From Minwuia sp048007105 (lineage in GTDB: Bacteria; Pseudomonadota; Alphaproteobacteria; Minwuiales; Minwuiaceae), in the NCBI RefSeq assembly GCF_048007105.1, contig NZ_CP180352.1, positions 3,224,001-3,288,000 of the forward strand: a DNA stretch of 64,000 bases. The letters run 5' to 3'. The first letter of the stretch is position 1. Each line of letters starts with the position of its first letter. Under the pieces are notes generated by a model that was not told the DNA's origin, searched no databases, and saw only the letters and a list, made by a program, of their open reading frames with translations. The position numbers and the translations under genes are program-made. This document shows positions 17,086-26,755 of the stretch, in pieces.

Positions 17086-18615
17086 ATGGCCGAAGGTGAA
17101 GCGGCGCAGCGTGAAATCGTCGAATTCCTGTCTGACCCCGCGACCCATGACGGCGCGGAGGTCTGCACGATCGAAACCCATGCCTCACGCATCTTCCTGG
17201 CCGGAAACATGGCCTACAAGCTGAAGAAAGCCGTGACCTACCCGTATCTCGACTATGGCGATGCCGGGAAGCGACGGCATTTCTGCGAGGAGGAAATCCG
17301 CATCAACCGCCGCACCGCCCCGGCGCTCTACAACGATCTGCTCGCGGTGACGCGGGAAGCGGACAGCAGGCTGGCTCTCGGCGGCGAGGGCGAAGCCATC
17401 GACTGGCTGGTGCCGATGCGGCGCTTCGACAATGACTGCCTGCTCGACCGAATCGCCGGCCGCGGTGAGATGGACGATCTGCTCTGCCGCGATGTCGCCG
17501 ACGCGATCTTCGCCTTTCACGGGGCCGAACCTGCCGTCGTGCAGGACGAACCGGTCGCAGCGGTCCGCCGGACGGCGACCGGCATCAGCGAGGAACTGAG
17601 ACGGCATGGCGCCGACGTCTTCGACATGGACCTCGCCTCCAGGGTGACGGCGGCGTGGGACAGCCTGCTGAAGCGGCATGACGGCCTGATCGAGGCTCGC
17701 GCGCGCGGCGGCAATGTGCGGCACCTCCACGGCGACCTGCATCTCAGGAACATCGTGGTGATCGAAGGACGGCCCACCCTGTTCGACGCCATCGAGTTCG
17801 ATCCGGAAATCGCCGAGATCGACACGCTCTACGATCTTGCCTTCCTGATCATGGACCTCCTGCATCGCGATCACCGGGACAACGCAAACCGCGTCCTGAA
17901 CCGCTACCTCGGCCTGTCCGAGGACTATGAGGGCCTGCCGCTTCTCGCGCTCTTTGTCTCACTCCGGGCCGGTATCCGTGCCCACACCACCGCATCCCAG
18001 TCCGGCGAGGAGAACCGCAGGGAAGCCCGCGCGTATCTCGAACTTGCTGACGCGGTGCTTGCCCCGGCCCGGCCCCGGCTCATCTGCGTGGGCGGCGCCA
18101 GCGGCAGCGGCAAGTCGACGGCGGCTGCGGCAGTGGCACCGGATCTTGGCGGGCCGGCTGGCGCCATCATCCTGCGCAGCGACGTCGTCCGGAAGCGGAT
18201 CTACGGCATGCATCCGGAAGAACCTCTCCCCGAAAAGGCATACCGTTCAGAGGTTTCCGAGAAAGTCTTCAACCGGCTGGCCACGATGTCCAGTGCGGTC
18301 ATCGACGCCGGCCTGCCGGTCATTGCCGACGCCGTGTTCGGTAGCGAGAAGAACGCCGCGCCCTTCCGCGAGCTGGCCCGGAAGAGCGGGATCCCGCTGG
18401 AGGGGTTCTGGCTCACTGCACCCGAGGAAGTCCTGTTGCGGCGCGTCCGCAGCCGGACGAATGACGCATCGGATGCGGATGAGACCGTGCTTCGACGGCA
18501 ACTGCGCGGCGTCAACTCACCCGCCGGCTGGGCATCCGTCGATGCCTCGGGATCGCCAGAAGACTCGGCACGAGGCCTTTCGGTCGCCCTGGAGATTGCC
18601 GGTCAGAAGGACTAG
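17086..18615 (+). CDS. Aminoglycoside phosphotransferase-fold / AAA P-loop ATPase fusion
   Basis: A 509-residue fusion. The N-terminal half (about 1-320) is a kinase-like APH domain: KLKKAVTYPYLDYGD, catalytic HLHGDLHLRN near residue 213 and FDAIEFDPEIAEIDTLYD as the metal-binding region. The C-terminal half is a P-loop ATPase of the zeta-toxin/gluconokinase type with Walker A GGASGSGKST near residue 335 and LRSDVVRKRIYG after it. This pairing (COG2187 plus COG0645) is widespread in proteobacteria and unassigned in function. Its stop overlaps the convergent ackA stop (shared CTAG). Antibiotic phosphorylation should not be inferred from the fold alone. Confidence 0.85.
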   Translation: MAEGEAAQREIVEFLSDPATHDGAEVCTIETHASRIFLAGNMAYKLKKAVTYPYLDYGDAGKRRHFCEEEIRINRRTAPALYNDLLAVTREADSRLALGGEGEAIDWLVPMRRFDNDCLLDRIAGRGEMDDLLCRDVADAIFAFHGAEPAVVQDEPVAAVRRTATGISEELRRHGADVFDMDLASRVTAAWDSLLKRHDGLIEARARGGNVRHLHGDLHLRNIVVIEGRPTLFDAIEFDPEIAEIDTLYDLAFLIMDLLHRDHRDNANRVLNRYLGLSEDYEGLPLLALFVSLRAGIRAHTTASQSGEENRREARAYLELADAVLAPARPRLICVGGASGSGKSTAAAAVAPDLGGPAGAIILRSDVVRKRIYGMHPEEPLPEKAYRSEVSEKVFNRLATMSSAVIDAGLPVIADAVFGSEKNAAPFRELARKSGIPLEGFWLTAPEEVLLRRVRSRTNDASDADETVLRRQLRGVNSPAGWASVDASGSPEDSARGLSVALEIAGQKD

Positions 18616-19769
18616 ACGAACGCCGCCGCATATCGCGCGAGCATCAGTTCCTCGTCGGTCGGCAGGCGCAGGACAGTCACAGCGCTGTCCGGCGTGCTCA
18701 AGACCTCGGCATTGTCGTCATTTGCGTGGCCGTCGATCCGGATGCCGAAGAGACCGAGGCGGGCGCAGACATTCGCCCGAACCGGCGGCTGGTGCTCGCC
18801 TATGCCGGCCGTGAAGACGAGACCGTCCAGCCCGCCCAGAGCCACAGCGAGCCCCCCGATCTCGCGCGCCACCCGGTGACAGAAATAGTCGACCGCAAAA
18901 GCCGCTTCATCCGTCTCCGAGTCCAGAAGCCGGCGCATGTCGCCGCTGATGCCGGAAAGGCCCTTCAGCCCGCTGTCGCGGTAGAAGGCCTGCTCGATCC
19001 GGTCCAGATCCATCCCCTCCCGTGCAAGGTGGAAGACCACGCCGGGATCGATCTGGCCGGTGCGGGTACTCATGGGCAGGCCGTCGAGCGCCGTGAATCC
19101 CATCGTGGTCTCGATGCTGCGTCCGTTTTCCATGGCGCACAGGCTCGCGCCCGAACCCAGATGCGCAACGATGACCCGTCCCGCAGCAAGGTCCGGACGG
19201 CTGCGCCGCAACTCGCCGGCGATGAAGTCGTAGGAAAGGCCGTGGAAGCCGTACCGGCGGATGCCCCGCTCGGTCATCTCGCGCGGCAAGGCGTAGACCT
19301 CGGCGACCCGCGGATGGTTCCGGTGGAAGGCTGTATCGAAACAGGCGATCTGCGGCACGCCGGGAAAGGCCACAGCCAGCCCGCGGATCCCGGCGAGATT
19401 GTGGGGTTGATGAAGGGGCGCGAGGTGCGACAGCGCCTCGAGCCTTGCCATGGTCCCGCCGCTCACCTCGACCGGACGATCCAGTTCCCCGCCACCGTGG
19501 ACGACACGGTGGCTGCAGGCCGCAACGGTCCAGCCGGACATTCGGTCGGCGATCAGCGCCGCAATCTCGGCGAAGTGGTCGGCGTAGCTCCGCTCTCCAA
19601 GGAGATGCGTCTCCTCGCCTTCAGAACCGCGCCAGACCAGCCGGCAACCCGCCGTTCCGACGCCGTCGACCAACCCGCCGGCCAGACGTTCCAGCCCCGC
19701 CCTCTCGAACAGCGCGAACTTGATGGAGGACGAGCCGGCGTTCAGGGCCAGAATGGCCGCACCGCTCAC
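18612..19769 (-). CDS. ackA: Acetate kinase
   Basis: A 385-residue cytoplasmic enzyme that interconverts acyl phosphate and ADP with carboxylate and ATP. Motifs: NAGSSSIKF at the N terminus (phosphate binding), CFDTAFH and GRRYGFHG-like IRRYGFHGLSY in the middle, HLGSGASLCAMENGRS, and FTAGIGEH near residue 320. The start is GTG at 19769, overlapping the stop of the upstream phosphate acyltransferase gene (GTGA). The two form the acyl-CoA to acyl-phosphate to acid pathway. The family includes propionate kinase, and with a methylmalonyl-CoA mutase nearby propionate is possible, but acetate is the safer call. Confidence 0.92.
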   Translation of the reverse strand: MSGAAILALNAGSSSIKFALFERAGLERLAGGLVDGVGTAGCRLVWRGSEGEETHLLGERSYADHFAEIAALIADRMSGWTVAACSHRVVHGGGELDRPVEVSGGTMARLEALSHLAPLHQPHNLAGIRGLAVAFPGVPQIACFDTAFHRNHPRVAEVYALPREMTERGIRRYGFHGLSYDFIAGELRRSRPDLAAGRVIVAHLGSGASLCAMENGRSIETTMGFTALDGLPMSTRTGQIDPGVVFHLAREGMDLDRIEQAFYRDSGLKGLSGISGDMRRLLDSETDEAAFAVDYFCHRVAREIGGLAVALGGLDGLVFTAGIGEHQPPVRANVCARLGLFGIRIDGHANDDNAEVLSTPDSAVTVLRLPTDEELMLARYAAAFV

Positions 19770-20701
19770 GCCTTCAGATCCGCGGCCAGAGAGGCTTCCC
19801 GCGCCCGGGCGATCAGAACCGCGATGGCGGCCGACGCGAGGCGGGCCGCCGGGCCATCGGCGCGGCTGGTGAGAACAACCGGCACCCGCGCGCCCATCAC
19901 GACCCCGGCGGCCTGTGCCCCGGCAAGGAAGGTGAGTTGCTTGGCGATCATGTTGCCCGCTTCCATGTCCGGGGCGACCAGGATGTCGGCGTGCCCGGCG
20001 ACAGGCGAGCGGATCCCCTTGGTTTCCGCGGCTTCCACGCTGAGGGCGTTGTCGATGGCCAGCGGGCCGTCCAGCAAACCTCCGGTGATCTGGCCGCGGT
20101 CGGCCATCTTGCAGAGCGCCGCCGCCTCGATGGTTGACGGGATACGCGGCGTGACCGTCTCGACCGCCGAGAGGATCGCAACCTTCGGCGTCTCGATCCC
20201 GAGAGCACGGACACAGTCGATGGCGTTCCGGACGATGTCGGCCTTGGTCAGCAGGTCGGGCTGGATATTGATGGCGGCGTCGGTGACGAAGAAGAGATGC
20301 GGCTGCTTCGGGATCTCCAGGGCGAAGACGTGGCTGAGACGCCGCTCCGTCCGGAGACCGGATTCCTTCACCAGGATCTCGTGCATCAGTTCGTCGGTAT
20401 GCAGGCTGCCCTTCATCAGCGCCTGCGCGCGGCCCGTTCGGACAAGTTCGACCGCCTTCGCCGCCGATTCATGGCTGTGCGCGGTATCGACACGCTCGAT
20501 TGCGGTCAGATCTGCGCCAGTCTCGGCTGCAAGGGCGTCGATGCGGTGCTGCGGTCCGACCAGGATCGGGACAATCAGGCCACGAGCCCCCGCCTCCAGC
20601 GCCCCTTCCAGTGCCGAGACACTGCAGGGATGAACCACAGCGGTCGGTATCGCAGCGCCGCCGGCCGCGCGATCGATCAGGGTCTGGAAACTGTCACTCA
20701 T
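19766..20701 (-). CDS. Phosphate acyltransferase (phosphotransacetylase/phosphotransbutyrylase family)
   Basis: A 311-residue short-form Pta/Ptb enzyme without the extra N-terminal domain of enterobacterial Pta. Landmarks: GARGLIVPILVGP near residue 40, ALMKGSLHTDELMHEIL (family KG-hT motif), LSHVFAL, FFVTDAAINIQPDLLTK, and GPLAIDNALS with VAGHADILVAPDMEAGNM in the C-terminal half. These are typical of the branch often annotated as bifunctional enoyl-CoA hydratase/phosphate acetyltransferase, though the hydratase domain is absent here. Start ATG 20701 was preferred to the frame opening at 20788. Coupled to ackA, it converts an acyl-CoA to the acyl phosphate used by the kinase. Confidence 0.88.
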   Translation of the reverse strand: MSDSFQTLIDRAAGGAAIPTAVVHPCSVSALEGALEAGARGLIVPILVGPQHRIDALAAETGADLTAIERVDTAHSHESAAKAVELVRTGRAQALMKGSLHTDELMHEILVKESGLRTERRLSHVFALEIPKQPHLFFVTDAAINIQPDLLTKADIVRNAIDCVRALGIETPKVAILSAVETVTPRIPSTIEAAALCKMADRGQITGGLLDGPLAIDNALSVEAAETKGIRSPVAGHADILVAPDMEAGNMIAKQLTFLAGAQAAGVVMGARVPVVLTSRADGPAARLASAAIAVLIARAREASLAADLKA

Positions 20702-20884
20702 GCGCCGCCGCCCATGCTGGTCTGGTTGAATCCAATCTGCCCGGTTTGAGGGACAGGTGTGTTGCGCTGGATCAATTCTGACAGCCATGCGGCGGCAGAC
20801 ACGAAAAAATGCGCGGCCGTACGTTGGCGATCCGCCTGCCCCGCCCTACTGTTCAGCGATGCGCAGCGTTACGGGACTGTTGAG

Positions 20885-21613
20885 ATGAAGCCATCGGGGT
20901 CGGCCTGCCGCCTGATCGCGATTTTCGCGGCATGTGTCCTGTCCGCCTGCCAGACGACCGGTCCGGGCAACAGCGTGCAGTCTCCCGCCACGGCGCCGAC
21001 ATATGGCGGCATCGTCGATGAAGGCACCACGCCGCTGATCGCCGGCCAGCCGAGCGGGGAAAAGTTCATCACCGGAGCCGACTACGCCGCCACCATGCGG
21101 GACCTCGATCCCCAACTGGCCCGCGCGGCCAATCTGATGGTCGTGACCCGCGGCCTGAAACGCAGCTGCAGCGAAGAGGAAATCGCCGAAAGCAGCGGTT
21201 TCGGGCGTTTTCTCGATCAGGCCGACCGGCTGTTCGCCCGGGTCTTCGCCCAGGCCTTCACCATGGAATCGCGGCGGCTCGAGGCCGCCGGAAAGCCGCA
21301 AAGGCCCGCAGCCATCGGTCTCATTCTGAGCACGACGGCCATGGCCGACACTTCCGACGAGATCGTCGGCATCTCGCGTGAGCTGGAAAAGAAACTGGGC
21401 GAAGAGGCCCGGCTGCTCAGCGACGCCGACCGGCTGACGCTCGGCTGCGCCCTTCTCAGCCGGACCAGCGAAAGGCGGGCCATCACGAGACGCATCTCGA
21501 CCCCGCTGCTTGAATACTTCGTGATGATGAAGCACGGGCATCCCGACATCTACAACGCCATCGACAATCACGAAGAGATCCTCGACGGCGGGCGAACGCT
21601 CTCCCAGATCTGA
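20885..21613 (+). CDS. Lipoprotein of unknown function
   Basis: A 242-residue protein starting MKPSGSACRLIAIFAACVLSAC; the lipobox LSAC predicts lipidation at Cys22. The mature part is mostly helical (ARAANLMVVTRGLKRSCSEEE, SRELEKKLGEEARLLSDADR) with no recognised domain. It is the first of four consecutive plus-strand lipoprotein genes, with gaps of about 100, 2 and 2 bases. The in-frame upstream extension to 20759 has no signal character and was rejected in favour of ATG 20885. I do not recognise the family. Confidence 0.75.
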   Translation: MKPSGSACRLIAIFAACVLSACQTTGPGNSVQSPATAPTYGGIVDEGTTPLIAGQPSGEKFITGADYAATMRDLDPQLARAANLMVVTRGLKRSCSEEEIAESSGFGRFLDQADRLFARVFAQAFTMESRRLEAAGKPQRPAAIGLILSTTAMADTSDEIVGISRELEKKLGEEARLLSDADRLTLGCALLSRTSERRAITRRISTPLLEYFVMMKHGHPDIYNAIDNHEEILDGGRTLSQI

Positions 21614-21714
21614 TTTCCCCCGAATACGCCCCGAAGGCGTGGACACCGCCGGTCCGCTGGTCAAGACTGTGCACGCAATGAGGGAAAAGCGTCCTCCGGG
21701 ACGCGGAGGGGCAC

Positions 21715-22425
21715 ATGACACGAATCCTTGTGCGGCTGGCCGTCGTCTTCGGCCTTCTTCTGATGGCTGCCTGCGTCACACAGGGCCAGACGCATGCCGA
21801 TGGCGTCCGCTTCACGCCCGGCGAGACCCGGGTCGCATTGATGCCGCTCGACGTCAGCCTGTTCCAGCTGACTGCCGGCGGCGTTCTGGAACCACGGGCC
21901 GACTGGACCGAGCAGGCCGAAGCGCATGTCGCCGCGGCGGTGATGCAGGTGAACAGCAGCCGCGGCCTTCGTCTCATCGATTTCGACGACTCGAAGCTCG
22001 CCCCCGCCGAGCAAGTGCGAATGGGCCAGGTCATCAAGCTGCATCGCGTCGTCGGCGGCGAAATCCTGATTCAACAGCGGGTTCCAGCGCTTCGTCCACC
22101 GTCGAAGGAAGGCACGTTCGACTGGTCCATTGGCCCTCACGCCCGGGCGGTGAAGGCCCAGACCGGCGCCGACTACGGACTGTTCGTCTACCTGAAGGAC
22201 AGCTACTCCACCGGCGGACGCGTGGCGCTGAACATCGTGACCGCCGTCCTTTTCGGCACGACCGTCGGCGGCGGCCAGCAGATCGGCTACGCCTCGCTGG
22301 TCAATCTGGAGACCGGCCAGATCGTCTGGTTCGGTTCCCTGGCACGCGGCGCGGGCGACCTGAGAACACCGGAATCGGCGCAGGAAGCCGTCGATTCCCT
22401 GTTCACCACGCTGCCCGAAGGCTGA
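21715..22425 (+). CDS. Lipoprotein of unknown function
   Basis: A 236-residue lipoprotein precursor (MTRILVRLAVVFGLLLMAAC, Cys20 lipidated). After a short linker the sequence GETRVALMPLDVSLFQL, a nucleotide-fold-like beta strand region, and ADYGLFVYLKDSYSTGGRVALNI suggest an alpha/beta domain like those of periplasmic lipoproteins related to CsgG/GNA1162 or penicillin-binding-protein activators, but I cannot assign it. ATG 21715 follows GGAGGGG. The stop is two bases before the GTG of the M48 protease gene, so the two are coupled. Confidence 0.75.
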   Translation: MTRILVRLAVVFGLLLMAACVTQGQTHADGVRFTPGETRVALMPLDVSLFQLTAGGVLEPRADWTEQAEAHVAAAVMQVNSSRGLRLIDFDDSKLAPAEQVRMGQVIKLHRVVGGEILIQQRVPALRPPSKEGTFDWSIGPHARAVKAQTGADYGLFVYLKDSYSTGGRVALNIVTAVLFGTTVGGGQQIGYASLVNLETGQIVWFGSLARGAGDLRTPESAQEAVDSLFTTLPEG

Positions 22426-22427
22426 CC

Positions 22428-23621
22428 GTGAACCTGACCCGCCGGCAGATGCTGCATGGCGCCTGCGGGTGCCTTGCGGCGGCGGCGACCGGCTGCGTCT
22501 CGACGGAATCGAGCCGCCCGCTGCCTGACAGCAACTACACGCCGACGTCCCAGTCGCTGGAAGGCGGCCTGTGGCGGATGTTCGAGGATATCGAGGAGGA
22601 AGTCCGCTATTCCCCGGCCCGCGTCACCGAGCCGAAACTGAACACCTACCTGACCGGACTGGCCTGCGACCTCGCCGGCGATCATTGCCGCAATCTGCGC
22701 GTCTACGTGATGGAGACACCGCACTTCAACGCGACCATGGCCCCGAACGGCATGATGCAGATCTGGACCGGACTGCTGCTCCGCTGCCGCAACGAGGCTG
22801 AACTGGCGGCCGTGATCGGACACGAGATCGGCCACTACACCCGCCGTCACAGCCTTCAGCGGTACGAGTTGCTGAGCAATCAGGCCTCTATCGCCGCCTT
22901 CTTCGGCGTCGCACTGGCCGGTGTTGGCGGAGGCGCCTTCGCCAGCCTGCCGACCCTGATCGCCGTCGCGAACTTCCTTGCCTACAGCCGGGAGCAGGAA
23001 CGCGAGGCCGACAGCATCGGCCTGGAGCTCATGTCGAAGGCTGGATACGCGCCCATTGCCGCCTCCCAGATCTGGCGCGGCCTGGTGCAGGAAGTCGATG
23101 CCGGGCTGGACAGCGATGAGAAAGAGGACCGGCGTCAGCGGGAGGCTGTCTGGACGGCGACACACCCGACAAAGGACGAACGCATTGCGGCGCTGGAGCG
23201 TCAGGCCCGGTTGATGGGCATTACGTCGGGAGGCGATTTCCGCACCGAGTCCTATCTGGCTGCTGTCCGACCGCACCGCGACGAGATGATGGAGGCCGAA
23301 CTGAGCCTGCATCAGTACGACCGTACGCTTGTGCTGATCGACCGGCTCGCCGCGGCCTATCCCGACGATGCCTCGGTCAGCTACTACCGGGGCGAAGTCA
23401 ACCGACGCCGCAACGCTGCCGGCGACGATCTGAGAGCTTCGAACGCCTACGGCGCGGCCCTCGAAAAGGATCCGGAACATGCGCGAAGCTGGCGCGGCCT
23501 GGGCCTCGTTCACCGCCGCGGCGGCCGCCACGAGAAGGCCCGCGACGCGTTCCGCAATTACCTGAGGCTGGATCCCGCCGCCTCGGACCACTTGATGATC
23601 CAGTCCTACCTGGGAGCCTGA
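22428..23621 (+). CDS. M48-family metalloprotease lipoprotein with C-terminal TPRs
   Basis: A 397-residue periplasmic protease of the BepA/M48 type. GTG 22428 gives NLTRRQMLHGAC, a twin-arginine-like leader, with a lipobox at TGC (about residue 24), so Tat export and lipidation are both possible; ATG 22449 would lose the arginines. The zinc site is complete: HEIGH near residue 130 and the third ligand in EREADSIGLE near 194. After the catalytic domain, TPR-like repeats run from about 290 to the end (ARSWRGLGLVHRRGGRHEKA). Such proteins survey outer-membrane protein assembly. Flanking lipoproteins of unknown type are probable substrates or partners, by inference only. Confidence 0.85.
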   Translation: MNLTRRQMLHGACGCLAAAATGCVSTESSRPLPDSNYTPTSQSLEGGLWRMFEDIEEEVRYSPARVTEPKLNTYLTGLACDLAGDHCRNLRVYVMETPHFNATMAPNGMMQIWTGLLLRCRNEAELAAVIGHEIGHYTRRHSLQRYELLSNQASIAAFFGVALAGVGGGAFASLPTLIAVANFLAYSREQEREADSIGLELMSKAGYAPIAASQIWRGLVQEVDAGLDSDEKEDRRQREAVWTATHPTKDERIAALERQARLMGITSGGDFRTESYLAAVRPHRDEMMEAELSLHQYDRTLVLIDRLAAAYPDDASVSYYRGEVNRRRNAAGDDLRASNAYGAALEKDPEHARSWRGLGLVHRRGGRHEKARDAFRNYLRLDPAASDHLMIQSYLGA

Positions 23622-23623
23622 CC

Positions 23624-24232
23624 ATGACCCCGATCCGCCGCCTGCTCTTGCCGCTTCTGCTGCTGGCGCTCGCCTCGTGCACCACCTATTCGGCCATCAA
23701 CACGGGCGACCGCCACGAGATGGGCGACGGCATGTCGGTGCAGGTGATCGGGGAGTGGTCGGCAATCAACGCCGCCGCCGTCGGTCTTCGCGATGCCGAT
23801 GCGATGTGGACCGTCGACGGTCTGTCCCTGAACCGGCTGGTCTTCTACGGCGGTCTGGAGGACGGAGAGCACTTCGTGAGCACCGGGCAGGAGGATCAGG
23901 ACCGCACGCGGCCGGTCTTCCGCTCCACAATGTCGGAAACCGCGGTGATGGAGCTTGTCGAAGCCAGTTTCGCCAAGTCCCGGGGCGTCGTCCGCGCCGA
24001 GGCCAGCCGGCTCAGGCCGCATCCCTTCCTCGGCCGGAACGGCTTCGCGTTCGAGGTCGATCTGATCAACAGCGAACAGGTCGAACTGCGCACCCATGTC
24101 ACCGGCGCCGTGGTGGGCGGGAAGCTCTACCTCATCTACTTCGCGGCGCCGAAGCTCCATTTCTTCGACAAGGACAGCGCGACCGTGAACGCCATCATCA
24201 ACAGCGCCAGACTGGTCGCCACTGACGCCTGA
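23624..24232 (+). CDS. Lipoprotein of unknown function
   Basis: A 202-residue lipoprotein precursor (RLLLPLLLLALASC, Cys19). The mature sequence begins TTYSAINTGDRHEMGDGMSV and continues as a mixed alpha/beta domain (FDKDSATVNAIINSARLV at the C terminus). No catalytic motif or named domain is recognised. It starts two bases after the M48 protease gene ends, which makes it the last gene of the four-lipoprotein unit. Confidence 0.75.
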   Translation: MTPIRRLLLPLLLLALASCTTYSAINTGDRHEMGDGMSVQVIGEWSAINAAAVGLRDADAMWTVDGLSLNRLVFYGGLEDGEHFVSTGQEDQDRTRPVFRSTMSETAVMELVEASFAKSRGVVRAEASRLRPHPFLGRNGFAFEVDLINSEQVELRTHVTGAVVGGKLYLIYFAAPKLHFFDKDSATVNAIINSARLVATDA

Positions 24233-24324
24233 GCGGCGCGCCCCGCTGCGCGACCGCCATCATGTCGCTTCCGGCACAAAAGCGGTATTCTGGCCGAAAG
24301 AGAATCCAGAACCCGGCAGGATGA

Positions 24325-24876
24325 ATGTCAGGAAACGAGAGCCAGATAAGCGGCTGGTCCGCCTACAGGGGCGCCCTCAGGCCAGGGCGTGCGGTGATCC
24401 GCCGCGCAGCCGTCGAAACCGTGGACGATCTGGAAGAGGCAAGCGAACTGATCCGCGAGGGACACGCGTTCTGGGACGCGCTGCGGGGGACGCGCCCCTG
24501 GCCGGCCAGGACGGATCTGGATCCACTTGATGTGCCGCGTCATCTGCTGCCCCACATGCTGATGATCGACGTGGAGCGCGGTCCCCCGCGCCGCTTCCGA
24601 TGGCGTCTGATCGGCACTCACATCACCTCGGTGATGCAGCGGGATTCCACCGGCCGGTATTTCGACGAACTCTACAGCGCCTCGGAATTCGAGCGGGTCA
24701 CCATCGGCCCCCTGACCGTGTTCGAGACCGGCCGCGCCTGTCACAACATCACACGCGCACCCAGCAGCGAACGGGCCTTCATCCAGATGGAGGCGATCGA
24801 CATGCCCTTCTCGCGGACCGGCGAGGAGATGGACATGATCCTGGCCTTTGCCGTCGCCACCGAGGGACGCTTCTGA
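24325..24876 (+). CDS. PAS_5-type sensory protein
   Basis: A 183-residue soluble protein. After a charged helical lead-in, HAFWDALRGTRPWPARTDLDP and LPHMLMIDVERGPPRRFRWRLIG mark the PAS_5 (formerly DUF1457) domain common in alphaproteobacteria, ending in LAFAVATEGRF. There is no output domain, so it is a stand-alone PAS module of unknown ligand. The ATG at 24325 is used; the ATG four bases earlier is in another frame. It lies between the lipoprotein cluster and ettA and is not obviously part of either unit. Confidence 0.8.
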   Translation: MSGNESQISGWSAYRGALRPGRAVIRRAAVETVDDLEEASELIREGHAFWDALRGTRPWPARTDLDPLDVPRHLLPHMLMIDVERGPPRRFRWRLIGTHITSVMQRDSTGRYFDELYSASEFERVTIGPLTVFETGRACHNITRAPSSERAFIQMEAIDMPFSRTGEEMDMILAFAVATEGRF

Positions 24877-24953
24877 CGGCGATTGAAGCCGCCCGGACCA
24901 TGAGCTAAAACGCGGCCTCTTCCACGCAACTCTCGGGACGGAGCCGGCGCGAC

Positions 24954-26633
<1,680 letters not shown>

Positions 26634-26649
26634 CCGCCACCTTCCGGTG

Positions 26650-26733
26650 TCACCCCCGCTTCATGCGGGGGTCCGGTGCGGCTTCGCCGCAGGTCTGGTG
26701 GTTGGACCGGATGCCCGCATGAAGCGGGCATGA
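26650..26733. repeat. Nested inverted repeat (REP-like element, three hairpins)
   Basis: Two imperfect arms of about 28 bases, 26650-26677 and 26705-26733, are reverse complements of each other around the core CCCGCATGAAGCGGG. Each arm is itself a hairpin (CCCCCGC-TTCAT-GCGGGGG on the left, GCCCGC-ATGAA-GCGGGC on the right), and a third hairpin GCGGC-TTC-GCCGC sits at 26678-26690. The whole could form a cruciform or a multi-stem RNA. It resembles extragenic palindromic repeats of rhodospirilla-like genomes and may also end or attenuate ettA transcription, although there is no T run. Confidence 0.8.
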
Positions 26734-26755
26734 CAAGCAGCGCAAGGCAGACACG

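Noticed and set aside
17086..18615. Aminoglycoside resistance gene
   Set aside because: The APH fold is fused to an AAA ATPase domain in a widespread family that is not known for resistance.
18726..20633. 635-residue plus-strand ORF across ackA and the acyltransferase gene
   Set aside because: It spans two well-supported genes on the other strand with His/Asp-rich antisense composition.
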